From positions 113,692-177,691 of the forward strand of contig DVGW01000013.1 in NCBI GenBank assembly GCA_018712515.1: DNA of 64,000 nt, read 5' to 3'. The stretch is from Aphodovivens avicola. Its GTDB lineage: Bacteria; Actinomycetota; Coriobacteriia; Coriobacteriales; Eggerthellaceae. Positions 47,286 through 56,283 of the stretch are shown piece by piece. The notes below the pieces were generated by a model. The model was given only the letters and a program-made list of their open reading frames with translations, made no database searches and was not told the DNA's origin. Made by a program: the position numbers and the translations under genes. The first letter of the stretch is position 1. Every line of letters starts with the position of its first letter.

Positions 47286-49994
47286 CTAGAGCGCCGACCT
47301 CTCGTGCACGCCCAATTTCTGATAGATGTTGCGCACATGGGTACGCACCGTGTTGATCTGGATGCCAAGCTCCTCCGAGATCTGCTTGCGCGTCTTTCCC
47401 TGCTTGAGCAGCTCGTACACCTGGAACTCCCGCTCGGAAAGAACCTCTCCGGGATCGCCGGGCAGCGCTTCGGAGGATTCGGCGACGCTCGCCTTGCGCA
47501 GGCCCTTTCGCTCGATGATCGTCCGCGCGAACTTGCGCGCGGTCTGACGGGTGTCGTTGAGCACCAGGTTCTTGTTAGCGGGATGGGCTATCTCGAACAG
47601 AAGCGCGTCGAGATGAGGCGTCCCGTTCATGAACGGCAGCAGGTACCCCTCGGGCGCGGCACGGTCAAGCGCTTCGGCGAACGCGTCGAGCGCCTCTTCC
47701 TTGTCACCGGCTGAGTAAAGGAGGCGCGCCTTCGAACGAAGGAGATCGACGGACAGAAGCGCCAGCTCCGCCCCCTCGGCGAGCGTCCCCGCACGATCCA
47801 GCACGCGCAACGCCTCGTCAAAGGCGGCTTGCGCCCAAAGAAGCTGGGCATACGCCAGCAACTGCCGCACGCGGTAGTAGCTGTCCTCCTCCCGCGTCTG
47901 CATCCGCGCTTCCTCCAGCACCTCCTCCGCTTGGGCGTATCTGCCAACCTCGACCAGGCTTGTCGCATACATCGTGAGGACGAGGAGGTTGATGCCTCTT
48001 GGCACGCTGTCGACCTGAAGAGTCTCGTACGCCTCCAGCAAGACATCGAGCGCCTCCTCTTTCTCTCCCCTAAAGAGGTGGAGCTGGGAGAGCATGACCT
48101 GCGCTTCCAAATATCCGTCGAGATTGGTATGGGGGCCGAGCAGCTTGAGGGCTTTCTCCAGATACGTTGCGGATCGTGCGTCGTTGGCCCATTGCAGGTA
48201 CGCGCGGGACAGCGTCACCTGCAAAAGCCCCACCGCCCACGAATCGTCGAGCTCCTCGTCGTTGCATGAGGACAGCGCCCGCATGGCAACGTTGGTGCAG
48301 GCGTCGAGCTTTCCTTGGGCGAAACGGATCCACGCGATCTCGTTCGCGCACAGCAGCTCGACAACACGACGGCCCGATATCTCGGCGTTCACCTTCGCGC
48401 GCATGAAGTACTCATAGGCTTCGTGATAGCGGCCCAGCCGCTCAAGCGCCTCGCCCATGTTGTGCATGATGGTGCACCGCAAAAACAGCTGCGGCCCACC
48501 CAGGTTGTCAAGCGAAGCGGAGCCGAGCTCCAATGCGCTTTTGCACTCCCCTGTGAAGACGAGCGTGCCGACCTTTACCGCTTGATAGACGCTGTTGCAT
48601 CCCCGCAGCATGCTCGCGTCCTCGTCGAACGCGCTCTCCTCGATGCGAGCGAGCCACATATGCGCGCGTTTCGTTTTGCCGGCGATGAAACTCGCCCACG
48701 CGTTCACCAGGAAGAAGAGGTACTCCTTCTCGCCGTGGGGATGCTCGAGCCCTTCGAACCACTGCGAGAACGTGGAGCTGTCCGCAGCCGTCAAAATGGG
48801 ATAGAGATGCTTGGTCACCAGGTCGAACACGCGGTCGTAATCGCCTTGGGCGAGCGCCGTCTCGATGGCGAAGTCGTAATGGCCGCACTTCTCGTACCAG
48901 TCGACAGCCGCCTGGACAGCGGATGAGATAGCCTCGGACGACTTCTCCATGAACATCATATGCCGCAGCGGGCCGACGAACAGGGGATGGCATTCGAACC
49001 AGTTTTCCTCGGGTCGTTCGCCCAACGGAGTGCCCAACAGGGGGACGGCCAGATTCGCCGCGCGCAGCTCGCCGAGCGTCTTCACGCTTTGCCGGCAGCC
49101 GAACGCCTGCTCGAGCATCGCTCGGGTAAACCCCTTCACCGCGCAGATCTCCAACGCCAAAGTGCGGGCGTCTTCGCCAATCTCCGGAAGGACCTCTTCG
49201 TTGAGGTAGTCGATGAACCATTGATCGTTGCCGCATATCGCCCGCAGATCGATTCCCTGCCTGCTGCGATCCGCGCGCAGGAGGATCATGTGGACCCCCG
49301 CCGCCCAACCGCGTGTGAGGTTGCGCAGCTCGCGTGCTTCTTTGGGAGAGAGCTTGAGCCCCCTCATGGAGGCAAGGGCGCGCACCTCCTGTTCGGTGAG
49401 GGCAAGGTCTTCGGGAAGGATCTCAGCGACGCGCTCTTCCAGACGGAGCCGCGACAGGGGGATCCTGCTCGAACGGGTCAGCGCGACGAGATGGACGTTT
49501 TCGGGAATGATGGAGGCGAATTGCTCCAAAGATCCCAGCACCGTCCCGTTCTTCACCTGCTCGAGATCGTTGATGATCCACAGCAACCTGACACCGGATC
49601 GCTCCAGCCCTTCTGCCAGTTCCTCCAACCACGAATCGCTGCCGATATCCAACGCGTCGTCGCCGGCATCCCCATCCGAAGAAATCTCTTCGAGAAGATC
49701 CTCTCTTAGAGATGCGACCATCGATGACCAGAACGAACCCAGATCGGCATCCGCCGGAGTCACCGTGAACCAGGCAGCCTCGCCGTCGGGACGGGCCTCC
49801 CAATCGCGCGCGAAAGCGGCGGTTTGCGTGACCTTGCCCGATCCGCGTGCACCCAGCACCACCAGCAGGGGCTTGCGGACCCCTTTCTCGATCAGCGCTT
49901 GTATTCGAGGGATGCGCATGCCCTCCCGCATCAAGAAACCCCGCGCTCCCCGCTGGGAAGATGCGCGTCCTCTATGAAATCGACGTGCATCCAT
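47286..49994 (-). CDS. Large ATP-binding LuxR-family regulator (MalT/LAL type)
   Basis: This 902-aa regulator has an N-terminal NTPase with P-loop GARGSGKVTQT (residue 48 on) and a Walker B-like LLWIINDLEQ. About 500 residues of helical, TPR-like repeats follow, and the C-terminal LuxR helix-turn-helix includes LSEREFQVYELLKQGKTRKQ and NTVRTHVRNIYQKLGVHERS. Such proteins sense a ligand through the repeat region and activate promoters as ATP-dependent oligomers. The start is set at ATG 49994, since GAGGAG overlaps the end of the upstream chaperone gene and the longer frame would overlap that gene. It lies 8 nt after the chaperone stop, so it is probably co-transcribed with module B. Confidence 0.88.
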   Translation of the reverse strand: MDARRFHRGRASSQRGARGFLMREGMRIPRIQALIEKGVRKPLLVVLGARGSGKVTQTAAFARDWEARPDGEAAWFTVTPADADLGSFWSSMVASLREDLLEEISSDGDAGDDALDIGSDSWLEELAEGLERSGVRLLWIINDLEQVKNGTVLGSLEQFASIIPENVHLVALTRSSRIPLSRLRLEERVAEILPEDLALTEQEVRALASMRGLKLSPKEARELRNLTRGWAAGVHMILLRADRSRQGIDLRAICGNDQWFIDYLNEEVLPEIGEDARTLALEICAVKGFTRAMLEQAFGCRQSVKTLGELRAANLAVPLLGTPLGERPEENWFECHPLFVGPLRHMMFMEKSSEAISSAVQAAVDWYEKCGHYDFAIETALAQGDYDRVFDLVTKHLYPILTAADSSTFSQWFEGLEHPHGEKEYLFFLVNAWASFIAGKTKRAHMWLARIEESAFDEDASMLRGCNSVYQAVKVGTLVFTGECKSALELGSASLDNLGGPQLFLRCTIMHNMGEALERLGRYHEAYEYFMRAKVNAEISGRRVVELLCANEIAWIRFAQGKLDACTNVAMRALSSCNDEELDDSWAVGLLQVTLSRAYLQWANDARSATYLEKALKLLGPHTNLDGYLEAQVMLSQLHLFRGEKEEALDVLLEAYETLQVDSVPRGINLLVLTMYATSLVEVGRYAQAEEVLEEARMQTREEDSYYRVRQLLAYAQLLWAQAAFDEALRVLDRAGTLAEGAELALLSVDLLRSKARLLYSAGDKEEALDAFAEALDRAAPEGYLLPFMNGTPHLDALLFEIAHPANKNLVLNDTRQTARKFARTIIERKGLRKASVAESSEALPGDPGEVLSEREFQVYELLKQGKTRKQISEELGIQINTVRTHVRNIYQKLGVHERSAL

Positions 49995-50002
49995 GGCGGC
50001 GA

Positions 50003-51292
50003 TCACTCCTCGACGAACGTTGCGTGCTCCATAAGCCATTCGGTCGCCAGGCGATGCTCGGTCATCTCGCGAATAGCCTGCTGCTGCTCGGCGGACAAAC
50101 CCTCGAACGGCATGTTCAGGGAGAGGCCGTTGTCCAAAGCGACATCGTCGGCGGTCTTTTGCAGATCGTCTTTCGTCACCTTGAAACCCTGGTCACGGAA
50201 CAGGCTTTCCAGCGCGAGGTTCTCTCGCAGCGCGTGCGAAGCCTCCTCCTTCATCTCCTCCACAACCTGGCTCTCGGTGAGGCCGAGAAAACCGCAGTAC
50301 TCCGTGAACTGGATGTTCTGCTGGAGAAGCTCGGTTTTGAACGCTTCGAGCATGCGATGGGCCTGCGCGTTGAGCAGCGTTTCGGGGATGTCCTCGACGA
50401 GGAGGTCGGCAAGCGCACGACGCGCTTCGCGCTCTTTCTCAGCATCGCGCTCGCCCTCGTGCTCCATCGCGACGCGCTTGCGCAGCACCTGACGGAACTC
50501 GGCCAGGTCCGCGTACTTGAACTGACGGGCGAACTCGTCGTCGATGTCGGGGAGCGTCACCTTGGTGGCGTCTTCCACCGTCACTTTGAAGCACGCCGTC
50601 TTGCCGGCGATGTCCGCGTTATCGAAATCCTGGGGGATGACGAATTCTATCGTCTTGGTCTCCCCCGCCTTCATGCCGCGGAGACCGTCTTCGAAACCCT
50701 CGGGCAAGTGGCCGGATCCCAGCTGATACGCGTATCCGTCCGCGGTGTCGCCCTCGTACCCCTCGCCGTCGATGGTGCTCGTGAACGATATCTTGGCGAT
50801 GTCAATGCCGTCGAGAGGTTCTTTGGAATGACGGGAGAGATCGGCCGAGCGCTGACGGATCTCCTCCAGCTTGGCATCGACCTCGTCATCAGTGACGTCC
50901 GAGGCCGCGGAGATTCGCACAGTCAGATCGGCATAGTCGCGAAGCGTGCACTCGGGAACGACGTCGGCGTTGAACGAGAACGCGAACTCCTTGCCGCGCT
51001 CCGCAACTTTGTCGATATTCACCTTGGGATTCTGGGTCAGCCTCAGCCCGTTTTCCTCCACGGCCTGCTTCGACGCCTTTTCGGTTATCGCACGGGTGGC
51101 GCGTGTCGCCACCGCCTCGCGCACAGCGCGCTCGGGATCGTCACCCAGCTGCTTCTCCCCGAGTGGGCGCTGCTTCAGCAGGTCGACGTCTTTCTGAGCC
51201 GTCTCAAACGCCGCATCCACCTCTTCGGCGGAGACGACGGCTTCGATGTGGACGGTGGTGGCATCCACCTTGGTGAGTTGGCAGCTGGTCAT
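50003..51292 (-). CDS. Trigger-factor-like chaperone without ribosome-docking motif
   Basis: This 429-aa protein has the trigger factor layout: N-terminal domain (MTSCQLTKVDATTVHIEAVV), FKBP-like PPIase domain around residues 160-250 (ISFTSTIDGEGY, LGSGHLPEGFEDGLRGMKAG) and a helical C-terminal chaperone domain. The ribosome-binding signature GFRxGKxP expected near residues 40-50 is replaced by LLKQRPLGEKQLG. It lies 12 nt after the ferredoxin gene and 8 nt before the LuxR gene, far from the clpP-clpX context usual for tig. I infer a dedicated, ribosome-independent chaperone for the module B molybdoenzyme, in the role TorD or NarJ proteins play elsewhere. A housekeeping tig elsewhere in the genome is expected. 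Confidence 0.82.
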   Translation of the reverse strand: MTSCQLTKVDATTVHIEAVVSAEEVDAAFETAQKDVDLLKQRPLGEKQLGDDPERAVREAVATRATRAITEKASKQAVEENGLRLTQNPKVNIDKVAERGKEFAFSFNADVVPECTLRDYADLTVRISAASDVTDDEVDAKLEEIRQRSADLSRHSKEPLDGIDIAKISFTSTIDGEGYEGDTADGYAYQLGSGHLPEGFEDGLRGMKAGETKTIEFVIPQDFDNADIAGKTACFKVTVEDATKVTLPDIDDEFARQFKYADLAEFRQVLRKRVAMEHEGERDAEKEREARRALADLLVEDIPETLLNAQAHRMLEAFKTELLQQNIQFTEYCGFLGLTESQVVEEMKEEASHALRENLALESLFRDQGFKVTKDDLQKTADDVALDNGLSLNMPFEGLSAEQQQAIREMTEHRLATEWLMEHATFVEE

Positions 51293-51304
51293 CGGAATCC
51301 CCCT

Positions 51305-51571
51305 TTATGCCTCGCGGACCGTTTTATGACGCCTTCCGAAATTTCCCGACCCGTCGAACACCGCATCGATCGACAGAGCCTTCGCAGGACATGCGTTCAC
51401 GCACCTCCTGCAGTTGTGGCACATATCCCGATGCACGACGGGCTTTCCCTCGTCGGAAAACTCGATGGCTCCCGCCAAGCACACGCGCACACATTCGCCG
51501 CACAGCCGGCAACGCGCCTCATCGACCTTCGGAAAGAACGTGATATGGCGGATGTAGTCGGCGGAAGACAT
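51305..51571 (-). CDS. 2[4Fe-4S] ferredoxin of module B
   Basis: The 88-aa protein has two full cluster motifs: Cys21, 24, 27 and 31 (CRLCGECVRVC) and Cys51, 54, 57 and 61 (CHNCRRCVNACP). The first lacks the usual proline after its last cysteine. It is probably the electron carrier for the module B molybdoenzyme, whose gene ends 161 nt upstream; three strong hairpins fill that gap. It is followed 12 nt later by the trigger-factor-like gene. Confidence 0.9.
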   Translation of the reverse strand: MSSADYIRHITFFPKVDEARCRLCGECVRVCLAGAIEFSDEGKPVVHRDMCHNCRRCVNACPAKALSIDAVFDGSGNFGRRHKTVREA

Positions 51572-51595
51572 GTTCTCCGTTATCTCCTTGCAAAT

Positions 51596-51719
51596 GGATG
51601 GGCCTTTCCCCTTGCTTGGAAAGACCCATCCGGATGAGAGAGCTTTACGAGCCCCGTCGCACTGCCTTCCCCTTTGGTGTGCGACGGGGCCATCCGGCGG
51701 CTGAGGGAGCCGCCGGATG
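51596..51719. repeat. Three consecutive strong hairpins between molybdoenzyme B and its ferredoxin gene
   Basis: Stems: 51596-51609 / 51618-51631 (14 bp, one mismatch), 51651-51662 / 51679-51690 (12 bp, perfect) and 51691-51702 / 51708-51719 (12 bp, perfect). None has a U-tract on the minus strand. They lie inside the presumed operon and may stabilise, process or partly stop the transcript so that enzyme and downstream genes are made at different levels. Confidence 0.75.
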
Positions 51720-51732
51720 TCAGCAGATCAGG

Positions 51733-54504
51733 CTATTCGGTGATAGCCCACTCCATAGGCGTATCCGGGCAGGTGCCCCACTCGGGACCGTACGGTCCGT
51801 AGTTGTCCTCGCGCACCGGACCGATCGGGGTGAGGCCGCGCTCCGCAGGCGGGATGTACGGCGGGATCTCGTCTTCGATCGGCGTGGTGGGCACGATGTG
51901 CTCGCTGGGGAACGCCTCGTCGCAACGGTAAACCTTTACCAGGAAGCCGCGGGTGTACCAGCAACCGCATGCCGGATCCTGGGTCTCGATGTCGGCGTTG
52001 GTGAGCACGTTGGCGTTGGACTCCCACACGCCGCCCAGCCAAGGCTCCTTCATGGGCAGCTCGGGGAACCACCAGCTGGCCTGCACCGTGATGGTGTCCA
52101 GATCGATGGAGGTGGTCAGCTTCGCCTTCTGGCGGATACGACCGCGCTTGTTCTCGATCCAGCACCAGTCGCCATCGCGGATGCCCAGATCCTGGGCGGT
52201 GCGGCGGTTGATGGTGAACGTGGGCCACGGCCACATCTCGCGGGTGCCCAGGCCCAGCTGACGGAACTCGGAGTGGTACATCGGGATGAAGCGACCGCCC
52301 GTGGTGCAGGTGATCGGGTATTCCTTTGCCATCTCGGGATCGCTCATCTTGGTCTCGGGAAGCTCGCGGTAATGCGGGACGGGATCGTAGCCGCACTCCT
52401 GGATGATGGAGGAGAAGATCTCCATACGGCGGGAGCGGGTCGCGAAGCCACGGTGCTGGCCGTTGGGCAGGATCTCCTCATGCTTGTTGAAGCGCATCTC
52501 GGAGAACAGGGCGCCTTCCTCGATGGCCTCCTCGTACGTCAAGCCGCAACGGGCGACGCGGTACTCGATGGAGTCCTCGTAGGTCGGCCACGGCCAGTAC
52601 TCCTCCTGGCCCAGACGGATGCCCAAGCCGCGGAAGAAGTCGTAGTCCACGTGGCGCTCGCCCTCGGGAACGACGGCGCGGTCGCCCAGAACCATGTAGT
52701 CCGAAGCATCCTCGCTGGTGGTGCAGGTGGGGCGCTCCATCCAGTCGGCCGCGGGCATGACGTAGTCCGCCAACGCCGCCGTCGGGGTGATCCAGTAGTC
52801 CACGACGACCAGCAGGTCGAGGTTCTTGAGGCCCTCGTACACCATGTGGGTGTCGCCCATCCACAGCATCGGGTTGGAGCTCCAAGCGATGAGCGCCTTG
52901 ACCGGATACGGCTTGCCCGTGCTCATCGCGCGGAAGCCGATGGGCGCGCTGGCGAGCAGCTGATGCACCATCGGGCGCGGAATGCGCCACATCTTCTGGA
53001 AGCACTCGTCGATGAGCTCGAATCCCTGCCAGCCGACCAGGCGGGTGACGTCGCCGCCCAGCAGCTTCTGACGGGTCTCGGGCTTGACCATATGAGAGAG
53101 CTCCATCTCGGACTCGCGCAGCGGGAACATGCCGTTCTTCATGATCGGGCCGGGCTCGCCGACATACTCACCGCCGAGGACGTCGACGTTGCCGGTGATG
53201 GCGCGCAGCAGCGTCTTGGCGATCGCGCAGCCGGTGGCGTTGTAGCCGACCTGGTCGCCGCCGCCGATACCCCAAATGATGACGCCGGGGCGGTTGTTGG
53301 CGTAGCACTGCGCCGCCTCGCGGATCTTGCGGGCCGGAGCGCCGGAGATCTCGGATGCCCACTCGGGGGTGCACTCGCGCACGTTGTTCCAGATTTCCTG
53401 CATCGCGGTGCGGACCTTGACCTGATTGCCATCCAGCAGCGTGATGGTGTGATCCTCGGGAGTCCACAGCTCGTTGGCAACGTCTTCGCGAGCGTAACGG
53501 CACTCATCGGAAAGCCAAACGACGGGCTCGCCGGCGGTCTCGTCCCAGCCGACGAAGTCCTCGAAGCGGGCGTCAGCGGAGATCTGATTGCCACGGATGA
53601 GCTGCTTGGACTCTGCGTCGATGAGGAACGCCGCATTGGTCCAGTTCTTCAGGAACGCCTCGTCGTAGAGGCCGTCGGCCAGGATCGTCTCGATCCAGGC
53701 GAGCATGATGGCCAGGTCGGAGCCGGGACGCGGCTGGATCCAGTAATCGCAGTGACGCGTCATCTCGATGCCCTCGGGATCGACCACGATCAGACGCGGA
53801 CGCACGGGCTTGGCCAGCACCTGCTCGTACAGACGCCATGCCGGGCCCTTCGGGCCGTACTTCTGGTTGGGGTTGATGCCCCACAGCACGATGCAGTCGG
53901 AGTAGAAGATGGTCGGCGGCAGCGAGAGCTCGATCTGGAAGCCGCAGATCGCCATGTTGATGGCGTAGATCCAGCACCAGCAAATCTGACCGGGATCCAG
54001 CAGGTTGCAGGGATTGCCGAACAGATTCGTGAAGCGGCTGCGGGCCCACAGATGGCCGGAGCGGTAGGTGCCCTCAGCGATCGCCAGGGTCTCGGCGCCG
54101 TATTCCTTCCTCAGCGCGTCGAGGCGCTCCGCGATCTCGTCAAGCGCCTGCTCGTAGGGAATCTGCTCCCACTCGCCGGAGCCGCGCTCGCCCACGCGCT
54201 TGAGAGCGTAGTTCACGCGATCCTTGTGGTAGTGGAACTTGATCATGCGCTCGCCATGCTCGCCCACGCGCTCGCACATGACCGTGTCCTGCTCCTCGTT
54301 GGGGCGGATCTCGTTGATCGTGCCGTCGGGGTTGACGCCGACTAGCATACCGCAGTTGCAGTGGCAGCCCCAGCAACGGGACTTGACCCACATCACGCCG
54401 TTCTCGTCAACGTCACGGTTCTTGTACATCTTGATATGCAGACCGTCGCTGCGCGTTCCGCGCCTTCCAAGCTTCAGAGGCTTGCCTTCTTCGTTTTCAG
54501 CCAT
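51733..54504 (-). CDS. Cytoplasmic bis-MGD molybdopterin oxidoreductase, module B
   Basis: This 923-aa DMSO-reductase-superfamily enzyme has a [4Fe-4S] site of Cys44, Cys47, Cys51 and Cys77 (CWGCHCNCG). A 43-residue hydrophilic N-terminal lead contains no twin-arginine/hydrophobic Tat signal. The segment GNPCNLLDPGQICWCW offers Cys175 or Cys177 as the metal ligand, by position relative to NapA/FdhH-type enzymes (inference). DYWITPTAALADYVMPAADW and the C-terminal TTGGRFIPMYHSEFRQL are typical cofactor-binding regions. It differs substantially from the module A enzyme. A 13-bp motif 115 nt upstream of the start is shared with the importer gene. Possible activities include reductive dehydroxylation, transhydroxylation or hydration; none can be chosen from sequence. 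Confidence 0.88.
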   Translation of the reverse strand: MAENEEGKPLKLGRRGTRSDGLHIKMYKNRDVDENGVMWVKSRCWGCHCNCGMLVGVNPDGTINEIRPNEEQDTVMCERVGEHGERMIKFHYHKDRVNYALKRVGERGSGEWEQIPYEQALDEIAERLDALRKEYGAETLAIAEGTYRSGHLWARSRFTNLFGNPCNLLDPGQICWCWIYAINMAICGFQIELSLPPTIFYSDCIVLWGINPNQKYGPKGPAWRLYEQVLAKPVRPRLIVVDPEGIEMTRHCDYWIQPRPGSDLAIMLAWIETILADGLYDEAFLKNWTNAAFLIDAESKQLIRGNQISADARFEDFVGWDETAGEPVVWLSDECRYAREDVANELWTPEDHTITLLDGNQVKVRTAMQEIWNNVRECTPEWASEISGAPARKIREAAQCYANNRPGVIIWGIGGGDQVGYNATGCAIAKTLLRAITGNVDVLGGEYVGEPGPIMKNGMFPLRESEMELSHMVKPETRQKLLGGDVTRLVGWQGFELIDECFQKMWRIPRPMVHQLLASAPIGFRAMSTGKPYPVKALIAWSSNPMLWMGDTHMVYEGLKNLDLLVVVDYWITPTAALADYVMPAADWMERPTCTTSEDASDYMVLGDRAVVPEGERHVDYDFFRGLGIRLGQEEYWPWPTYEDSIEYRVARCGLTYEEAIEEGALFSEMRFNKHEEILPNGQHRGFATRSRRMEIFSSIIQECGYDPVPHYRELPETKMSDPEMAKEYPITCTTGGRFIPMYHSEFRQLGLGTREMWPWPTFTINRRTAQDLGIRDGDWCWIENKRGRIRQKAKLTTSIDLDTITVQASWWFPELPMKEPWLGGVWESNANVLTNADIETQDPACGCWYTRGFLVKVYRCDEAFPSEHIVPTTPIEDEIPPYIPPAERGLTPIGPVREDNYGPYGPEWGTCPDTPMEWAITE

Positions 54505-54807
54505 TTGTTTCCCCTTCTCTCGTCAACTCGCGGATGGTCGCCTGGAGCGCACTCGTCTGCTCCGCGCCCATTCCACCTCGATAACAGCATCGGTTGTTTT
54601 CTCTTACTTGAATATCACCCCCCGGGGTTACTCCGCCTCTTACATTCGATTGAGTCGTTTAAACGAATCGTTGTTTGCTTCCTGCTAGCTCAAGGAAAGT
54701 GCGGCGCCATGAGGGAAATGCCATGAAAGCCGAGTTCGGGGGATGCTTTCTTTCGGCAACGATGACGCCGCACGATCCCTCAGAGGGATTGGCCGGATAA
54801 CAGCCGC
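54505..54807. other. Leader and promoter region of the molybdoenzyme B gene
   Basis: No gene is seen in these 303 bp. They contain the 13-bp CCCCYGGGGTTAC motif at 54619-54631, an AT-rich section around 54595-54615 likely to hold the -10, and the AAGGGGAAACAA leader end, identical to that of the MFS gene at 56169. Confidence 0.6.
54619..54631 (-). promoter_or_regulatory. Shared 13-bp motif (candidate regulator site) upstream of molybdoenzyme B
   Basis: CCCCCGGGGTTAC on the plus strand, 115 nt from the start codon A (54504). The same motif with C or T in the middle is at 56284-56296, also 115 nt from its start codon. Likely a site for the neighbouring LuxR regulator or the adjacent response regulator. 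Confidence 0.55.
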
Positions 54808-56169
54808 TTAGAATCTCTTGTCCTTGGTTTCCGGTCCGAAGATAAACACCAACAAGCCGGGGATGATGACCATCGCGGCGGCGATGTACATCGTGGTGTA
54901 CACGCCGAAGCTGGTCATGATGCCCGCCAGGATAACGGGGCCGACGATCGAGCCGAGGCGGCCCCACGAGGTGGCCAGGCCGTTGCCGGTGGTGCGGATG
55001 TTGGTGTCGTAGAGCTCGGGCGTGTACAGAGCCAGACACATGGCGTTGGCGTACTTGTCGAATTGATACATGATGCCGAAGATGATCAACATCACGAGCG
55101 ACGTTGAAGCACCGTAGATGACGCCGAACACAGAGGTGATGATGCCGGCGATCAGGAACGTCCAACGGCGTCCCAGCTTCTTAGCTGCCCACGACACGAA
55201 GAACCAAGCAGGAATGCCACCGAAGATGCCGATGGTGACAAAGCCCACCGAGGATACGATATCGAAGCCCTTCTCCATGAGGATGGTGGTCAGCCACGTG
55301 GTCAGGCCGTAGTCGCTGAACATGCTGATGAACCAGATGAAGAAGCAGAGGATCGTAACTTTGAGATACTTCCTGGAGAACAGATCCTTGAACGAGGCCT
55401 TCTCCTCGACACGCGGGATGGCGACGACCTCGGGCAGGCTGCCGTGGTGCGCGATGGCCTCCTCCTCGAACTTGGTGCAGATGGCGTTGGCGGCGTCGTA
55501 ATCGCCTTTCGCTTCAAGCCACAAGGGGGATTCGGGACACACTTTGATGATTCCGATGATGAACAGCGCCGGCAGCGCTTCCGCCAAGTACACGCCACGC
55601 CAGTCGAAGTGCGGAAGGATGAGCACGGTCATGACACCGGCGACGGCGAAGCCGACAGGTGCCATGAGCTGGTACAACGTCATGAAGCGCGGACGATCGG
55701 CACCTGAGACGATCTCGGACATGTAGCTCAAAGCCACCGGGAATTGAGCACCCAGGCCCAGACCGAGGATGAAGCGCATCGCGAACAGATAGTAGATGTT
55801 GGGCGATACGACCAGCGCGAAGCCGGCGACGCCCCAGATCGCCATGCAGATGACCATGGTTTTCTTTCGGCCAATCTTGTCAGCGATGCGACCTGCAACG
55901 ATTGCGCCGATGAACATGCCCAGGTAGCAGATCGATGAGTAGTAACCGCCGGTGGTCGCATCCATGCCGAAGTACTCGCGGATGGTGGGCAGCAGATAGC
56001 TCGTGCCACCCAAGTCGATACATTCAGCAAACCAGCTCATGAGCACGAAGAAGATGATGAGAGTGGTGTGCTTAGACGTTGGAATGCGGTTCATGCGGTC
56101 AGCGATGGAATGCTTCTCCGCAGCGCCCCCTCCCGCACTCGTCGGGTTGACGTTAGCCGTTGCAGTCAT
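54808..56169 (-). CDS. MFS transporter of module B
   Basis: This 453-aa permease has 12 membrane segments and the same motifs as the module A importer (GRIADKIGRKKTMVICM, ESPLWLEAKGDYDAANAICT). Protein identity to that paralogue is high throughout, yet DNA identity is patchy: 92-, 86- and 71-bp blocks are identical, while segments between them differ at many third positions and are less GC-rich. The start has AAGGGGAAACAA ahead of the ATG. It probably imports the substrate of the molybdoenzyme encoded directly downstream. Confidence 0.87.
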   Translation of the reverse strand: MTATANVNPTSAGGGAAEKHSIADRMNRIPTSKHTTLIIFFVLMSWFAECIDLGGTSYLLPTIREYFGMDATTGGYYSSICYLGMFIGAIVAGRIADKIGRKKTMVICMAIWGVAGFALVVSPNIYYLFAMRFILGLGLGAQFPVALSYMSEIVSGADRPRFMTLYQLMAPVGFAVAGVMTVLILPHFDWRGVYLAEALPALFIIGIIKVCPESPLWLEAKGDYDAANAICTKFEEEAIAHHGSLPEVVAIPRVEEKASFKDLFSRKYLKVTILCFFIWFISMFSDYGLTTWLTTILMEKGFDIVSSVGFVTIGIFGGIPAWFFVSWAAKKLGRRWTFLIAGIITSVFGVIYGASTSLVMLIIFGIMYQFDKYANAMCLALYTPELYDTNIRTTGNGLATSWGRLGSIVGPVILAGIMTSFGVYTTMYIAAAMVIIPGLLVFIFGPETKDKRF

Positions 56170-56283
56170 TGTTTCCCCTTCCTTACGCGATTGCGCAAGA
56201 GGAGCGTCGCACTGCGCGCATCACACGGCCCCCTCTTGCTCCTTGGCAAGAGGATGCCGCCTTCTTCGAACAGGCAGAATCGC

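Noticed and set aside
51598..54345. Plus-strand open frame of 915 codons antisense to molybdoenzyme B
   Set aside because: Shadow frame; the molybdoenzyme on the other strand has cluster and cofactor motifs.
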